A stretch of DNA of 33,164 bases from an uncultured Mediterraneibacter sp. GTDB lineage: Bacteria; Bacillota; Clostridia; Lachnospirales; Lachnospiraceae. The stretch spans positions 1-33,164 of the forward strand of contig CALWTQ010000040.1 of the NCBI GenBank assembly GCA_944384505.1. Reading direction: 5' to 3'. The notes under the pieces are model-generated. The model did no database searches, was not told where the DNA came from, and worked only from the letters and a program-made list of their open reading frames with translations. Positions 15,792-25,026 of the stretch are shown here, piece by piece (the first letter of the stretch is position 1; every line of letters starts with the position of its first letter). The translations under genes and the position numbers were made by a program.

Positions 15792-16361
15792 ATGACAGAG
15801 ACAGGTGTAATACATGGCAGATTCCAGCCCCTTCATTTAAAACATATGGAATATCTACTTGCGGCCAAGATGCGGTGCAGGATGCTGTATGTGGGAATTA
15901 CATATCCGGATATTTCCGCATACCCGGCCTCGTCCCCATTTGATTTGCACGGTACAGTCAGGAGGGATAATCCGCTGACTTATATTGAGCGGTACGAGAT
16001 GATCCGGGATGCGCTGATCGATTTCGGTGTAAAACGAGACGAGTTTGAAATTATTCCATTCCCGGTGAGCAGTCCGGACATTCTCACTCAGTATGCGCCA
16101 AATGAGGCAGTACATTATATGAGTATCTGCGGTGAGTGGGACGAAGAGAGATATAGAATATTGACTGCTCTTGGGTTTACGGTGGAAGTGCTCTGGAGAA
16201 GAGGAGAGGACGAAAAGGGGATCACGGGCACCCAGCTGCGTGAAATGATCGCGCGAGAAGAGGACTGGCGCCAGCATATGCCTAAAACCGCGGCGGAGTA
16301 TCTGACAGAACATGGGATAGACCAGCGGATCCGTCAGCTGTATTATGTAGGAAGAGAGTAA
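15792..16361 (+). CDS. NMN adenylyltransferase-like nucleotidyltransferase
   Basis: A 189-residue nucleotidyltransferase of the NadM-like type, which transfers AMP from ATP to nicotinamide (or nicotinate) mononucleotide. The ATP-binding motif GRFQPLHLKH is at residues 9-18 (GRFxPxHxGH with Lys for the Gly), and the second motif GITGTQLR is at about 142-149. The archaeal-type motif and length differ from the usual bacterial NadD. GGAAGGAAAAG precedes the ATG. It is the last gene of a run of three after the exporter. With nadE at 4047 it hints at NAD salvage in this strain, but no nadR- or pnuC-like gene is near. Another nucleotide-cofactor substrate is possible. Confidence 0.8.
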   Translation: MTETGVIHGRFQPLHLKHMEYLLAAKMRCRMLYVGITYPDISAYPASSPFDLHGTVRRDNPLTYIERYEMIRDALIDFGVKRDEFEIIPFPVSSPDILTQYAPNEAVHYMSICGEWDEERYRILTALGFTVEVLWRRGEDEKGITGTQLREMIAREEDWRQHMPKTAAEYLTEHGIDQRIRQLYYVGRE

Positions 16362-16373
16362 TCAGACAGCGGA

Positions 16374-16424
16374 TAAAAAGATCCGTGTACGGAAAAGGTA
16401 TGTAACATTTCCGTACACGGATCT
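16374..16424 (-). terminator. Terminator for the hemolysin III gene
   Basis: A perfect 17-bp inverted repeat (16379-16395 with 16408-16424). Read on the minus strand it is followed by a run of T (TCTTTTTATCC). There is no T run on the plus strand, so it serves the minus-strand gene ending at 16532. Confidence 0.8.
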
Positions 16425-16531
16425 CTGAGTATATACGGTTCCATTGTAGTGCCATATCAGTTCATTCTTTCCGGCCTTCCTGTTGCCTGGTAATTATGTG
16501 CCGGGGAATTATAGGGGCAGAAGCCCGACAA

Positions 16532-17191
16532 TTATGGCAGCAGGAAAGCGTACATTACAACGAAGTGGCATGCGCTTCCGCCCATGACAAACAGGTGGAA
16601 GATCTCGTGGCTTCCGAAGTTTTTGTGCCTGCTGTTGAAGATCGGAAGCTTCAGCGCATAGATAATGCCGCCGACTGTATAGATGATGCCGCCGGCGAGA
16701 AGCCATCCAAAGGCTGCCGGGGACATATTGTTGAGGATCTGCGTGAACGCCAGAACACAGGTCCAGCCCATCCCGATATAGAGTACGGAAGATACCCATT
16801 TCGGGCAGTATACCCAGAATGCCTTGATCAGGATTCCGACGATGGCGATTCCCCATACGATAGAGAGAAGAATAATCCCGGTCTTTCCTTTCAGTACGAT
16901 CAGGCAGACAGGCGTGTAGCTTCCGGCGATCAGTACGGAAATCATCATATGATCAATTTTTTTCAGAATTGTATTTACTTTTGCAGAGATATCGAATGTA
17001 TGGTAAGTTGTGCTGGCCGCATATAATAAAATCAGGCTGGCTGCATAGATTGCGAGAGAGATAATGTATATTCTGCTCGGTTCATGCGCAGCTTTGATCA
17101 AGAGAGGAACCGCCGCGAAGATTGCCATGAGCATTCCGATAAAGTGAGTGATAGCGCTGCCAGGTTCTTTAATGTGATGTTTTTTCTCCAT
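16532..17191 (-). CDS. Hemolysin III family membrane protein
   Basis: A 219-residue integral membrane protein of the hemolysin III/YqfA group in the PAQR superfamily, with seven predicted helices. The conserved polar residues are present: SAITHFIGM in the first helix, ASTTYHTF, IDHMMISVLIAGSYTP, and FHLFVMGGSACHF in the last, so His and Asp residues can form the buried metal site known from PAQR proteins. Function in bacteria is unclear; the hemolysin name comes from a Bacillus cereus homologue and does not imply virulence. Start 17191 is preferred for the GGAGGTG site; an in-frame ATG at 17227 would add 12 residues. Its terminator lies at 16374-16424. The AT-rich region 17228-17393 upstream has no gene and probably holds the promoter, though two weak -35/-10 pairs fit equally well. 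Confidence 0.9.
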   Translation of the reverse strand: MEKKHHIKEPGSAITHFIGMLMAIFAAVPLLIKAAHEPSRIYIISLAIYAASLILLYAASTTYHTFDISAKVNTILKKIDHMMISVLIAGSYTPVCLIVLKGKTGIILLSIVWGIAIVGILIKAFWVYCPKWVSSVLYIGMGWTCVLAFTQILNNMSPAAFGWLLAGGIIYTVGGIIYALKLPIFNSRHKNFGSHEIFHLFVMGGSACHFVVMYAFLLP

Positions 17192-17393
17192 AATATATGC
17201 ACCTCCGTGATGTCTGGAAAACAACAAGTGGTTTTTAAAACTACATTAAGTATATGCATATGTTACACCAAAGATTCATGGAAATCAACTAAAAAATTAT
17301 ACAAAATAAATCATATTACACTGAGATTTATGTAAATAAATACAAAGTGTTTTGGACAGGCAAAGAAACCAGCAGATGTAAAAATATGAAAAT

Positions 17394-17449
17394 AAAAAAA
17401 TCCCGGAATCGTAGTCAGCCTTTGTACTGACCACATTTCGGAATTTTTT
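17394..17449 (-). terminator. Terminator for carbamate kinase
   Basis: An imperfect stem of about 20 bp around the loop CCTTTGTA. Read on the minus strand it ends in seven T followed by ATTTT. It lies about 48 bases after the arcC stop. A six-T run also follows on the plus strand, so it might work both ways, but no plus-strand gene precedes it. Confidence 0.8.
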
Positions 17450-17496
17450 GATATGAAGTCTGTTATGTCCGGCAAAGCTGCCTGTTAGGAATATGC

Positions 17497-18426
17497 TTAG
17501 TGAATTACAGTTCCGGTCTTTCCTTTCAGCGCATCTTTTACCTTATCAAACGTTGTAATATAAGCCTTCCGGCCTTCCTGCTTCTCAATGAACTCTACTG
17601 CGGCGCGGAATTTCGGAAGCATGTTATAGATGCCGAAATGTCCTTCTTCCATGTAGGATTTTGCCTGCTCGACAGTGATGTCATCCAATGGCTGTTCATC
17701 CGGCTGGCCCAGGTTGATGCATACTTTTTCCACATTGGTCAGGATGATCAGCATATCGGCATTAATACCCTCTGCCAGTTTGCCTGCCGCAAGATCTTTT
17801 TCGATAACAGCGCTGGCGCCCTTCAGATGGTTGTCCTGCTCCATGACAGGAATACCGCCTCCGCCGGCGGCGATAACGACCTGATCTGCATCCAGAAGGG
17901 CTTTGACCGCGTCAAGTTCTACGATCTTTACCGGATTGGGAGCGGATACTACGCGCCGGAATCCTTTCCCGGGTTCTTCGATGACGTAGTTTCCTTTCCT
18001 GCGTTCCTCGTTTGCTTCCTGAGCGTTCATGTAGCGCCCCAGCACTTTGGTTGGAGTGTAGAACGCGTCATCGTAAGGATCTACGATAACCTGTGTCAGG
18101 ATCGTGCTGACAGTCCGGTAAATTCCGCGGTTTAACAGTTCCTCCCGGATCCCGTTCTGCAGGTCATAACCGATATATCCCTGGCTCATGGCAGAGCAGA
18201 CTGACATAGGTGCAGGAGTATACTCCGGATGCGCTTTAGCGAACTCATTCATAGCTGTGTGAATCATGCCGACCTGAGGGGCGTTACTGTGGGTGATAGC
18301 GACCTGATAACCCTCCTCAATCAGGTCGGCGATACATTTCGCGGTGTTTTTAATGGCTGCCTTCTGCTCGGGGAGCGTAGTTCCGAGAGCACGGTGCCCT
18401 AAAGCTACAACAACTCTTTTTTTCAT
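17497..18426 (-). CDS. arcC: Carbamate kinase
   Basis: A 309-residue carbamate kinase, the usual length. It converts carbamoyl phosphate and ADP to ATP, CO2 and ammonia, often as the last step of arginine or purine-derived carbamoyl catabolism. Diagnostic stretches are VVALGHRALG at the N terminus, NAPQVGMI, the AAGGGGIPV glycine loop and ILTNVEKVCINLG, where the aspartate kinase-like fold binds nucleotide. In the N-terminal loop the usual Asn of ALGGNA-type motifs reads GHRALG, so this copy is slightly unusual. Start 18426 is chosen because GGAG precedes it; an in-frame ATG lies four codons upstream. No arginine deiminase or carbamoyltransferase gene is next to it, so the source of carbamoyl phosphate is not shown. 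Confidence 0.92.
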   Translation of the reverse strand: MKKRVVVALGHRALGTTLPEQKAAIKNTAKCIADLIEEGYQVAITHSNAPQVGMIHTAMNEFAKAHPEYTPAPMSVCSAMSQGYIGYDLQNGIREELLNRGIYRTVSTILTQVIVDPYDDAFYTPTKVLGRYMNAQEANEERRKGNYVIEEPGKGFRRVVSAPNPVKIVELDAVKALLDADQVVIAAGGGGIPVMEQDNHLKGASAVIEKDLAAGKLAEGINADMLIILTNVEKVCINLGQPDEQPLDDITVEQAKSYMEEGHFGIYNMLPKFRAAVEFIEKQEGRKAYITTFDKVKDALKGKTGTVIH

Positions 18427-18501
18427 AGTGATCTCCATTCCGCCGCGGTGTGAAGCGGCAAATTCTTCTAAATTAATATAAAAAGTTTACTATCTTTTTC
18501 T

Positions 18502-20085
18502 CTAAAAAGCAACAGAAAACAAGACGGAACCTGCAAGGTCCGCAGCAAACAGAATGCACAGGACAACGCATACAAGGATTCTTTTTGGGCGGCCGAGCTT
18601 CATAAAAAGGCCGGTCCACCGGGGCGCCAGATAGTAGAGAAAGGCGCATCCCAAAAGTGCATAGATGATTGAACCGCCCAGATAGATCCGGCCGTTTAAG
18701 TTCAGCAGGAAATTACTGTAGTCCCGGAGAGTGATCCCGAAAGCTGTGTCAAAGGCAAAGTTAATCAGGTACTCCAGCACTGAATATACGAAAAAACAGC
18801 TGAAAAAGACGGCCACCGGGTTTTTCATCAGTCGCTTTATTATCAGGAGTATTATGAGTCCGTATATACCATATACAGGAATCCATGGACCGCAAAAAAC
18901 TACATTTTTTTCAAACGTCCCGCTCTGCATCAGCCGTGTCAGAGTCTCCAAAATCCATCCGAAGATCGAGAAGGAAAAGAACAGAAAAATATATGAAATT
19001 ATATCATATTTTCTGTCGGGCTTTACCATGCTGCGCACAGCGCGCATAGGCGGCTGCACGGAAAAAAGAAATACCGGATACTGTTCGGGCGCAAAATAGG
19101 AAATCTTTGTATAGGGTCCCTGAGAGTCGTCGTAAAGAGCTTTGCCTATGAGCAGTTCATCCTCTGACGGAACATGCTCAAGATAAGAGTCATTTAGCTG
19201 CTCATATCTGGTGGAACGCGACAATACGTAATTACGCCGGAGGACGGCATAAAGCTCAGCCCTGCAGCCCGCTGTATAGGGAATAACGAATACAAAATCA
19301 AGGAGCCCCAGCGTGAGAATGGACAAGGCGTGCCAGCCTGCAAAGGACAGATCCAGTTTGAACATTTTCCATTTATTGTGTTTCATGAGCTGCTTCGAGA
19401 GAAAAAAGGCGTCCCTGCGGCTGATTTTTGGATTTTCCGCCAGTATATATGGAATCAGAATATATTCGTAGTGTTTGAAGATTCCGCCTGCTATTGTCAG
19501 ATTCCACAGAAACTGGAAAACAGAACGGCAGAACATAATCCAAGCAGGATTACGAATACAGCGGAGTTTATACAGAAAAAAGATTTTTGAAACAGGGGTC
19601 TGCGCATAGTTTCGGTTTTCCAGAAAATAGCGCTTTTCACCGACCTGCAGAATATTGCTGACAAATACCTGGAACAGGAATAAAAGCAGGGCCCCGACTA
19701 CATAAAATATCAGTGCGGTGCTGAGAGGGTCTATAAAAAACATACTTCCGGTTCTTAATACTGTGAAGAAAACAGAGGTGCCGGAAGTGAGCAGGTCAAT
19801 GAACAAAGAGCTGATATGGGAAACCGCACCCCGGAATAAAGACGCAAAGGTGGTGTCACCGAAGAATTGAGTGACGATGTTTTCAATGACTTCCGAATTG
19901 GGAACCGGCAGGGTGAAAACAGCGTCAGACTGCGGGGAAACGTATTCACGAAGGTTAAAAAAAGTAGTTGACACCGGGTAGGCGGTTGTAAGCACGGCAA
20001 TGAGAAAGCAGACAGAAATAATTCTGCAGTAGCTCTGCTTCATTAATGTGCGTGTTTTTTTCTTTAAAGCCCGCCTTTTCCACAT
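18502..20085 (-). CDS. DUF975 plus CmpB-type (DUF1113) multispanning membrane protein
   Basis: A 527-residue integral membrane protein with two parts. The N-terminal part (about 1-330) has four to six helices with long loops and resembles DUF975 proteins. The C-terminal part (about 345-527) carries FFSFSIFGWILETL, FCGPWIPVYGIYG and FVYSVLEYLINFAFD, the signature of the putative ABC-transporter permease CmpB family. Both families are common in Firmicutes and neither has a settled function; no ATPase gene adjoins it. Start 20085 is chosen for the GGAGG eight bases upstream; six extra codons are open above it. It reads toward arcC 75 bases away. Its promoter overlaps a palindrome, so it is likely controlled by a repressor. 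Confidence 0.8.
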   Translation of the reverse strand: MWKRRALKKKTRTLMKQSYCRIISVCFLIAVLTTAYPVSTTFFNLREYVSPQSDAVFTLPVPNSEVIENIVTQFFGDTTFASLFRGAVSHISSLFIDLLTSGTSVFFTVLRTGSMFFIDPLSTALIFYVVGALLLFLFQVFVSNILQVGEKRYFLENRNYAQTPVSKIFFLYKLRCIRNPAWIMFCRSVFQFLWNLTIAGGIFKHYEYILIPYILAENPKISRRDAFFLSKQLMKHNKWKMFKLDLSFAGWHALSILTLGLLDFVFVIPYTAGCRAELYAVLRRNYVLSRSTRYEQLNDSYLEHVPSEDELLIGKALYDDSQGPYTKISYFAPEQYPVFLFSVQPPMRAVRSMVKPDRKYDIISYIFLFFSFSIFGWILETLTRLMQSGTFEKNVVFCGPWIPVYGIYGLIILLIIKRLMKNPVAVFFSCFFVYSVLEYLINFAFDTAFGITLRDYSNFLLNLNGRIYLGGSIIYALLGCAFLYYLAPRWTGLFMKLGRPKRILVCVVLCILFAADLAGSVLFSVAF

Positions 20086-20105
20086 ACAGGGTTCCTCCGT
20101 CAAAT

Positions 20106-20135
20106 ATGATAATAGTTATTATAGTTTATTATCAT
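20106..20135. promoter_or_regulatory. Operator-like palindrome at the DUF975/CmpB promoter
   Basis: ATGATAATA (20106-20114) and TATTATCAT (20127-20135) form a perfect 9-bp inverted repeat around a 12-base centre. It covers the -10 box and part of the spacer of the promoter at 20118-20146, where a dimeric repressor would block polymerase. The binding protein is unknown; Fur-, PerR- or AT-rich-site regulators all remain possible. Confidence 0.5.
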
Positions 20136-20146
20136 GTGATTTGCAA
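20118..20146 (-). promoter_or_regulatory. Sigma-A type promoter for the DUF975/CmpB gene
   Basis: On the minus strand TTGCAA (20146-20141) and TATAAT (20123-20118) are 17 bases apart, and the start codon lies about 33 bases beyond. The -10 matches consensus and the -35 matches four of six positions. Confidence 0.65.
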
Positions 20147-20182
20147 GCAGGCCGGACTTTTCAATATGGCAGTTCGTCTATA

Positions 20183-20402
20183 TAAAAGCTGCGGCGAAAA
20201 TGCAAGGACTGACGGTGGAGAACTCGCATCCGCTCAGACAATTCCACCGTCAGCCCTAACGTCTGTCACCGCAGCTTTAACTTTCCCTAATCTCCTTCCG
20301 AAGGCGCCCGTCGCCTTCCTCCATCCCCGCAGAATACGTCTTGGCAAAGGAACTGTTTTCGGATGTTTCGCATCCGGACGTTAGCGAACTTTATAGCCGT
20401 TC
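20183..20402 (-). repeat. Structured repeat, fragment D (hairpin I and left end only)
   Basis: A partial copy of about 220 bp. It has the left terminal repeat at 20380-20402 reading inward on the minus strand, and hairpin I, but the hairpin is flipped relative to that end: the arm that normally lies farther from the left end (with GACGGGCGCCTTCGG) lies nearest to it. The outer part of the other arm is missing, and a small deletion removes ACAGACT-type bases from the inner stem near 20197. Hairpin II and domain III are absent. No gene is present. Confidence 0.85.
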
Positions 20403-20415
20403 TGCTACTGATATA

Positions 20416-20793
20416 CTATTCAGACTGATACCATCCCCACATATAGAGCAGTGGAAGAATCAGACTGAGCACGTAGGTTACGGAAAAACCGGTATATGAG
20501 ATAGAATAAGCAATATTTGCCAGGATTGCCAGGCAGTAGATAACTCCAATAATAAGTACGGATTTCCGGGAGCGGTACATCACGCCCATGATTCCGGTCA
20601 CAAGCATAATGATTCCGACAGCCAGGCCTAATATATAGTAGGCCGTAGACGGCGCTTCCATCCCCAGTATTTCGTAGCCCTGCGCCGTGATGTCCGCGAG
20701 AGCGAAGCTGGCCAGGGTTCCCAGGAGAGAAAAGACACTGAAAACGATGATGATGATAGACACTACAGTTAAAAGTTTGCTTTTTTTCTTCAT
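20416..20793 (-). CDS. Small four-helix membrane protein, unknown function
   Basis: A 125-residue protein with about four predicted membrane helices (LLTVVSIIIIVFSVFSLLGT, AYYILGLAVGIIMLVTGIMG, VLIIGVIYCLAILANIAYS, VTYVLSLILPLLYMWGW) and a short basic N terminus. I do not recognise a named family. Start 20793 is preferred for the GAGGAGG site; a longer form begins at 20835. It is downstream of the efflux permease on the same strand, 138 bases away, and may be read through from that operon past a weak hairpin, or have its own promoter. Confidence 0.7.
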   Translation of the reverse strand: MKKKSKLLTVVSIIIIVFSVFSLLGTLASFALADITAQGYEILGMEAPSTAYYILGLAVGIIMLVTGIMGVMYRSRKSVLIIGVIYCLAILANIAYSISYTGFSVTYVLSLILPLLYMWGWYQSE

Positions 20794-20846
20794 AATGAAG
20801 ACCTCCTCATAGTTCGTTGTGGCCTTTGCGGTCATATTTATAATAA

Positions 20847-20873
20847 CAGCCTCATTTGAAGCAGGTGAGGCTG
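20847..20873 (-). terminator. Weak hairpin after the efflux operon
   Basis: CAGCCTCA (20847-20854) pairs with TGAGGCTG (20866-20873). On the minus strand it is followed by TTATTATAAAT, a poor T run, so it may only attenuate transcription from the efflux operon into the small membrane-protein gene. Confidence 0.4.
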
Positions 20874-20930
20874 GAATATTCTGATATGTACCAGAATGCT
20901 GCAGGTGAGCCTGTACGGCACGATTCTCTG

Positions 20931-22169
<1,239 letters not shown>

Positions 22170-22191
22170 GATACAAAGCTTTCCCCTTTCT

Positions 22192-23868
22192 TTACTCTGA
22201 CTCCGTTTCGCTGGCAATGGCTTTCATGCCCGGAGCAATGTCTGTGCTGAAATCATTGACCACCAGATCACCCTCTTTCAGCCCCTCCGTGATTTCCACA
22301 TGAGTGGCAGAAGAGATGCCAAGCTGAACGTTCTTTTCTTTTACGGTTCCGTTTTCAATAACATAGACAAAGTCTCCGTCTGTAGATGCGTTGACTGCTT
22401 CTGTTGGAACAACGAGAACATCTGCGGCCTCTGCAACTGTCATTCTGACCTTGGCGCTGGCTCCGATACAGATATTTTCGTCCGGATTGTTGATGTGGAT
22501 GCGTGCGCCGATCACTGCGCTGCCTTTGGCGTTGGGCAGCGCGATTTTATCCACATCGGTAAGAGTGCCTTCATATGTATTTCCGGCTAATGTGATGGTC
22601 GCGGCATTCCCGGGCTGCATCTTATCATAGTCGTCCGGTGAGACTTCGATCTTCACACGGACGTCTTCCGTGCTGGCTATAGTAAACAGAGCCATTCCCT
22701 GTGCCGCTGAATTGGACTGCAGCGCATCTACGGAGGCGATTACGCCGTCCATATCGGCTTTCATGCCTTCGCGTCCTTTCTCCAGAAGCTCCTGGGGACT
22801 CAGGGCCGCGAGCTCAGCCAGGTTATCGCTGATATTAAGATTCGCAAGCTCAGCCGAGGTCATGCCTGCGTCAGCGGTGCCTGACTTCGCAGCCTGGTAT
22901 GCGGCCTGCCATTCTGCGTATTTTGCATCGTACTGAGCTTTCAGCTCTGCGTAGCCGGCATCGTCTGCAGAGGGATCCTGGATGGATGAGAGCTCTGCAT
23001 CCGCTGCGTCAGATTCGGCCTGAGCTTTATCGCGGGCCTCTACAGCGGCGTCATACTTATCAAAAACCGGCTGGAGCGCCTGGATCAGGTTCGTCTGTTC
23101 TGCTGTACGGTCTGCTTCCGGAATCAGGAGCGCTGCTTCCAGGTCTGCTCTGCGGCCTGCATAACCGGACTCAATGCTGTCGATCACGGCCTGATTAGCA
23201 GTAACGATTTTCTGTTTTTCCGAGATGACAGACTGAAGCTCTTCCCTGCGCGCCTGGTTTGCTTGAGCCTGGGAACCGGATTGACTTAAGTTTGCCTGAT
23301 ACTGAGCATAGGCTGCATCTGTCTGGGCAGCCAGTGAGTTCACCTCCTCCGCCAGCCTGTTAGCAGCTTCGGCTGCCTGTGCAGATGCGGCTTCGGCTGC
23401 GCTGATCGCTTTGGCGTTCTGCTCTTTAGAGGCTCTGGAGGTATTCAGGCTGGACTGGAGATTCAGCTGAGCCTGCTGGTTATCGCGCTCAAGGTTTGTT
23501 GTGTCAAAGGAGATAAGAAGATCTCCGGACTTAACGGTCTGACCCACAACGGCTTTGCACTCTTTAATTGGAGCGGTCACAGGAGAGTAATAGGTTTTTG
23601 TATTCTCACTCTCGACTGTACCGCTGGAGTTGTAAACTTCGGTTACCGTTCCTTTTTCAGCTTTTACAACATTGAGCACTGTACCTGTCCCTGAACTTTT
23701 TGTGCCGCCGGCAAGGAGGGAAATTCCCCACGCGCCGATAATCAGGACCGCGAGAACCGGGATGATGACCCAGGCGGGCAGCTTCTTTTTGGCGGCGCTT
23801 CTGCCGGATCCGGATGCCTCCCGGCTGTCATTGGGAATCAGGTCTGTTGTTTTCTTCTTGCTTTTCAT
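22192..23868 (-). CDS. HlyD/MacA-type efflux adaptor protein
   Basis: A 558-residue membrane-fusion type adaptor. One N-terminal membrane helix (LPAWVIIPVLAVLIIGAWG, about residues 29-47) is followed by a biotinyl-lipoyl-like hairpin (YSPVTAPIKECKAVVGQTV and GDLLISFDT), a very long Ala/Gln-rich coiled coil of about 240 residues, and C-terminal barrel domains ending ITEGLKEGDLVVNDF. The coiled coil is longer than in most MacA proteins, which may suit crossing a thick wall. Start 23868 is preferred for GGAGG upstream; its first 41 bases overlap the end of the ATPase gene, so translation is probably coupled. It links the permease to export of its substrate. Confidence 0.9.
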   Translation of the reverse strand: MKSKKKTTDLIPNDSREASGSGRSAAKKKLPAWVIIPVLAVLIIGAWGISLLAGGTKSSGTGTVLNVVKAEKGTVTEVYNSSGTVESENTKTYYSPVTAPIKECKAVVGQTVKSGDLLISFDTTNLERDNQQAQLNLQSSLNTSRASKEQNAKAISAAEAASAQAAEAANRLAEEVNSLAAQTDAAYAQYQANLSQSGSQAQANQARREELQSVISEKQKIVTANQAVIDSIESGYAGRRADLEAALLIPEADRTAEQTNLIQALQPVFDKYDAAVEARDKAQAESDAADAELSSIQDPSADDAGYAELKAQYDAKYAEWQAAYQAAKSGTADAGMTSAELANLNISDNLAELAALSPQELLEKGREGMKADMDGVIASVDALQSNSAAQGMALFTIASTEDVRVKIEVSPDDYDKMQPGNAATITLAGNTYEGTLTDVDKIALPNAKGSAVIGARIHINNPDENICIGASAKVRMTVAEAADVLVVPTEAVNASTDGDFVYVIENGTVKEKNVQLGISSATHVEITEGLKEGDLVVNDFSTDIAPGMKAIASETESE

Positions 23869-24604
23869 GTATGATATCCTCCATTTCTTTTTCTTCACAG
23901 CCGGATGCTGCATTGTCTGTATGGTTCAGGTAATCTGCCTCTACGCGCCCGTCCATAATCCGGATTACGCGGTCTGCCTGCTGGGCAATGTCGTCGTCGT
24001 GAGTGATAATGACAACTGTGCGCCCGCTTTTATGCAGCGCTTTTAAGATATTCATGATATCGGAGGTAGACCGGCTGTCCAGATTACCGGTGGGTTCATC
24101 AGCAAGGATTACCGGCGGCTGGGCGGCGATCGCCCGGGCCACTGCCACACGCTGCTGCTGCCCGCCGGAGAGTTCGCTGGGATGATGTTTCATTCTGGCG
24201 CCCAGGCCGACCCGCTTTAGAGCCTGCACAGCCAGGCGGCGTCTCTCGGCCCTTCCCATTCCCCGGTAGATAAGGGGCAGTTCTACATTGCCCGTGGCGT
24301 CCAGATTTGGGATCAGGTTGAATCCCTGGAAGATGAAGCCGATTTTTTTATTCCGTATTTCAGAGAGCTGATTATCTGTCAGCGCAGACACATCCCTGCC
24401 ATCCAGAAAATAGCGTCCGGATGTCGGCGTATCCAGACAGCCGAGCATATTCATAAGCGTGGACTTCCCTGAGCCGGAATGGCCGACAATGGCAACGAAT
24501 TCCCCGGAATAAATCGAAAGAGAGACGCCGTCCAGGGCCCGGACTTCATTTTCACCGGGATTGTATATTTTATGCAGATCCTCGGTTTTAATAAGTGGTT
24601 CCAT
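23828..24604 (-). CDS. MacB/LolD-type ABC transporter ATPase
   Basis: A 258-residue ATPase with Walker [10 protein letters not shown] (41-49), Q-loop in [10 protein letters not shown], signature LSGGQQQR, Walker [13 protein letters not shown] and switch His in VIITHDDD. All catalytic residues are intact. The last 35 or so residues are an acidic tail, partly overlapping the adaptor gene in sequence. It energises the permease at 20931. The promoter probably lies between it and the divergent regulator gene, where TTGACT with a poor -10 is seen on the minus strand near 24640-24670, so the regulator may control both directions. Confidence 0.94.
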   Translation of the reverse strand: MEPLIKTEDLHKIYNPGENEVRALDGVSLSIYSGEFVAIVGHSGSGKSTLMNMLGCLDTPTSGRYFLDGRDVSALTDNQLSEIRNKKIGFIFQGFNLIPNLDATGNVELPLIYRGMGRAERRRLAVQALKRVGLGARMKHHPSELSGGQQQRVAVARAIAAQPPVILADEPTGNLDSRSTSDIMNILKALHKSGRTVVIITHDDDIAQQADRVIRIMDGRVEADYLNHTDNAASGCEEKEMEDIIHEKQEENNRPDSQ

Positions 24605-24680
24605 AAAAAGTCTCCTTGATATTGTACTATATAATCAATACAATAATACGCTAAAAGAGAAAAGTCAACTGAAAATATAT

Positions 24681-24743
24681 TGTAAAGTTGGCTTGACATA
24701 ATATGTAAAGTGAGCTATACTTTAAATGTAAAGTTAACTATAC
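24681..24743. promoter_or_regulatory. Three phased direct repeats, likely operators
   Basis: Three 17-base units start at 24681, 24704 and 24727, each beginning TGTAAAGT and ending with a variant of GCTATAC. The period is 23 bases, about two helical turns. They overlap the promoter of the regulator operon and are about 80 bases before the divergent efflux ATPase. The most likely binder is the XRE-type protein encoded just downstream; this is inference. Confidence 0.65.
24693..24721 (+). promoter_or_regulatory. Sigma-A promoter for the regulator operon
   Basis: TTGACA (24693-24698), a perfect consensus, and TATACT (24716-24721) are 17 bases apart, about 93 bases before the regulator start. 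The boxes fall within the first and second operator-like repeats. Confidence 0.8.
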
Positions 24744-24813
24744 AAAATAATGATGCGCGGAGTGCTTTTTGACAAAAAGGTGAAGAGGCAGCGCCGGAAA
24801 AGGAGATGAAGCC

Positions 24814-25026
24814 GTGAAGAACCGGATTCATGAGCTGCGCAAAGAGCGCAGGGTTACACAGAGCGAACTGGCGGACGCGGTAGAAGTGACCCGGCAGACC
24901 ATTATCTCCCTGGAGAATGGGAAGTACAATGCTTCGCTCATACTGGCACATAAGATTGCTCAGTATTTTGGAATGACAATTGAGGACATTTTCATTTTTG
25001 ACAAGGAGGAGGAAAACATATGTTGA
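24814..25026 (+). CDS. XRE-family helix-turn-helix regulator
   Basis: A 70-residue protein made almost entirely of a Cro/CI-type DNA-binding domain: MKNRIHELRKERRVTQSELA, then VEVTRQTIISLENGKYNASL carries the recognition helix and LAHKIAQYFGMTIEDIFIF completes the fold. It is the small YozG-like type common in Firmicutes, usually cotranscribed with a membrane protein gene, as here. The start is GTG at 24814 with AAGGAGATG before it. The stop overlaps the next gene by 7 bases. It lies divergent from the MacAB-like operon and probably binds the three repeats at 24681-24743. Confidence 0.92.
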   Translation: MKNRIHELRKERRVTQSELADAVEVTRQTIISLENGKYNASLILAHKIAQYFGMTIEDIFIFDKEEENIC

